Shown: in pieces, positions 5,393-6,364 of the stretch | Numbering within the stretch: the first letter of the stretch is position 1 | How the letters are laid out: each line of letters starts with the position of its first letter | Assembly: GCA_024638355.1 (NCBI GenBank) | Contig: JAHEKO010000230.1 | Coordinates: 1 to 6,364, forward strand | Length of the DNA: 6,364 bases | DNA from: Acidobacteriota bacterium | GTDB taxonomy: Bacteria > Acidobacteriota > Thermoanaerobaculia > Multivoradales > JAHEKO01 | Direction: 5' to 3' | Translations under genes and position numbers: made by a program | Notes under the pieces: generated by a model | Database searches by the model: none | Told to the model about the DNA's origin: nothing | The model's input: the letters and a program-made list of their open reading frames with translations, nothing else

Positions 5393-6364
5393 TCAGATAA
5401 AGGTCTTGCCTGCCGCCCAGGCCTCGGCGAGCGGCGTCTTCAGCCCGCGCAGGATCAGGATCGGCAGGTCGCTCTCGTAGGGCATGCCGTAGGTGGAGCT
5501 CACCCGGGCGACCTCCTCGACGCTCTCGAACAGCTCGTCGTGCACCTCGCGCCTGCGGCCGATGTAGAGGAAGAGCTCGGGCTCCGGGTCTGGCGGTCCC
5601 CACAGATGATGGTTGTTGTGGGTGCTGTAGGCGCGGGGCAGGCCGAGGGCCGCTCCGTAGTAGTTGATCGCTCCCGCCTCGCCGTAGTTGCTGGCGAGAA
5701 TCGCGGCGCGCTCGCGCTCGGCCTCGGGCAGCGCATCCCAGACCGAGGCGACCACCGCGGCCATGTTGGGCCAGCCGAAGCGGTCCGAGAAGTACTGCGG
5801 CATCGCTCCCACCGGGTTGTTCTCGTAGTGCTTCGGTCCCATGCCGAGCTTCGCCTGGTAGGCGAGGAAGCCGTCCGGCCCGAGGATCGGGATGGAGAGC
5901 GGCAGGGTCATGAGGCCCGACGAGACCACCCAGAAGAGAGCGAAGACGGCCGCCCCGGCTCTGAGCCGTGGACGCCGGATCGAGCCGATGAGCTGCTCGA
6001 CGGCGCAGCCGCCGGCGGCGAACAGCATCGCGAACGCCGGGAAGAGGTAGTAGGGCTTGACCTTCATCGCGACCAGCAGGAAGAACACCCCGACGAAGGT
6101 CCAGCCGACGGCACGGAACTTCCCGCCGCCGCGGGGCACGAAGAGCCACAGCAGTCCACCGAGCCAGATCGGGGCGAGCGGCGGGCTGTTGGCCAGCACC
6201 TGCTCGCCGAAGAACTCGAGCGGAGTCATCTGGGCGATCTTGAACTTCTTGGCGTTGGCCATGAACTCGAGGGTGGGCCAGTCGTGTGCCGCGTTCCAGA
6301 GCGCATAGGGCACGAGGAAGAGGAGCGCCAGGGCGCCGCCGGCCCAGAGCTGCCAGTGCGCGAG
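5393..6364 (-). CDS. GT39/ArnT-like membrane glycosyltransferase, C-terminal fragment
   Basis: The minus-strand frame is open to the right edge and ends at TGA 5393-5395, giving the last 323 residues. Proteins of this GT39 (PMT/ArnT-like) type use a polyprenyl-phosphate sugar on the periplasmic side to glycosylate lipid A, a polysaccharide or a protein. About five membrane segments are visible at roughly residues 5-24, 64-77, 84-101, 105-127 and 137-160. They are followed by a periplasmic C-terminal domain. Family-typical blocks are PYALWNAAHDWPTLEFM (19-35), ANSPPLAPIWLGGLLW (58-73), KVKPYYLFPAFAMLFAAGG (101-119) and ASNYGEAGAINYYGAALGLP (224-243) leading to STHNNHHLWGP. The catalytic acidic residues of the first periplasmic loop lie outside the window. 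An in-frame GTG at 6313 and an out-of-frame ATG at 6306 are internal and not starts. It converges on osmC. Sugar and acceptor cannot be told. Confidence 0.88.
   Translation of the reverse strand, partial: LAHWQLWAGGALALLFLVPYALWNAAHDWPTLEFMANAKKFKIAQMTPLEFFGEQVLANSPPLAPIWLGGLLWLFVPRGGGKFRAVGWTFVGVFFLLVAMKVKPYYLFPAFAMLFAAGGCAVEQLIGSIRRPRLRAGAAVFALFWVVSSGLMTLPLSIPILGPDGFLAYQAKLGMGPKHYENNPVGAMPQYFSDRFGWPNMAAVVASVWDALPEAERERAAILASNYGEAGAINYYGAALGLPRAYSTHNNHHLWGPPDPEPELFLYIGRRREVHDELFESVEEVARVSSTYGMPYESDLPILILRGLKTPLAEAWAAGKTFI

Noticed and set aside
4878..6149. A 423-codon minus-strand frame spanning the glycosyltransferase and osmC.
   Set aside because: It runs out of frame through the glycosyltransferase and antisense through osmC. 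Its product is arginine and serine rich with no domain; it is a GC-content artefact.
1..6364. Transposon, phage, CRISPR, tRNA or rRNA content.
   Set aside because: No transposase or integrase motif, terminal inverted repeat, regularly spaced repeat array or cloverleaf-like sequence was found on reading. All space is accounted for by seven genes of similar composition and short gaps.

Overview
This is a GC-rich window of compact chromosomal sequence. It holds seven protein-coding genes, two of them cut by the window edges. No RNA gene, mobile element, CRISPR array or phage signature was seen. The gene content points to a Gram-negative, LPS-type bacterium: an LpxD-type lipid A acyltransferase, a membrane GT39-type glycosyltransferase and two proteins with Sec signal peptides. 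The secreted PQQ-like propeller beginning with a WPQWRGPNRDG motif, the high GC and a ketoacyl synthase of the type common in Bacteroidota together suggest Acidobacteriota or a similar deep-branching phylum. That placement is inference from protein style, not a phylogeny.

Layout from left to right. (1) 1-618, plus: C-terminal third of a glutamine-dependent asparagine synthase, open at the left edge. (2) 664-3362, minus: a probable three-gene unit read right to left, consisting of a small secreted protein of unknown function, an 87-bp gap, lpxD, then a ketoacyl-ACP synthase III whose ATG overlaps the lpxD stop in an ATGA junction. (3) 3363-3522: a 160-bp divergent control region with a repeated TCGGGAAC octamer. 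(4) 3523-5257, plus: a secreted PQQ-like beta-propeller protein, then an OsmC-family protein 55 bp downstream. (5) 5258-5392: a convergent gap packed with inverted repeats and a 41-bp imperfect direct repeat. (6) 5393-6364, minus: C-terminal part of a GT39/ArnT-like membrane glycosyltransferase, open at the right edge.

Functionally, most of the window concerns the cell envelope. LpxD and the ketoacyl synthase are translationally coupled and may together supply and transfer a particular acyl chain. The GT39 protein probably adds a sugar from a polyprenyl-phosphate donor on the periplasmic face. The asparagine synthase homologue may be housekeeping or part of a polysaccharide locus beyond the left edge. 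The OsmC protein is a likely thiol peroxidase. I see no clearly new multi-gene system. The points most worth following are the lpxD/ketoacyl synthase coupling away from the usual lpx genes, the small secreted protein joined to it, and the structured repeat between osmC and the glycosyltransferase.
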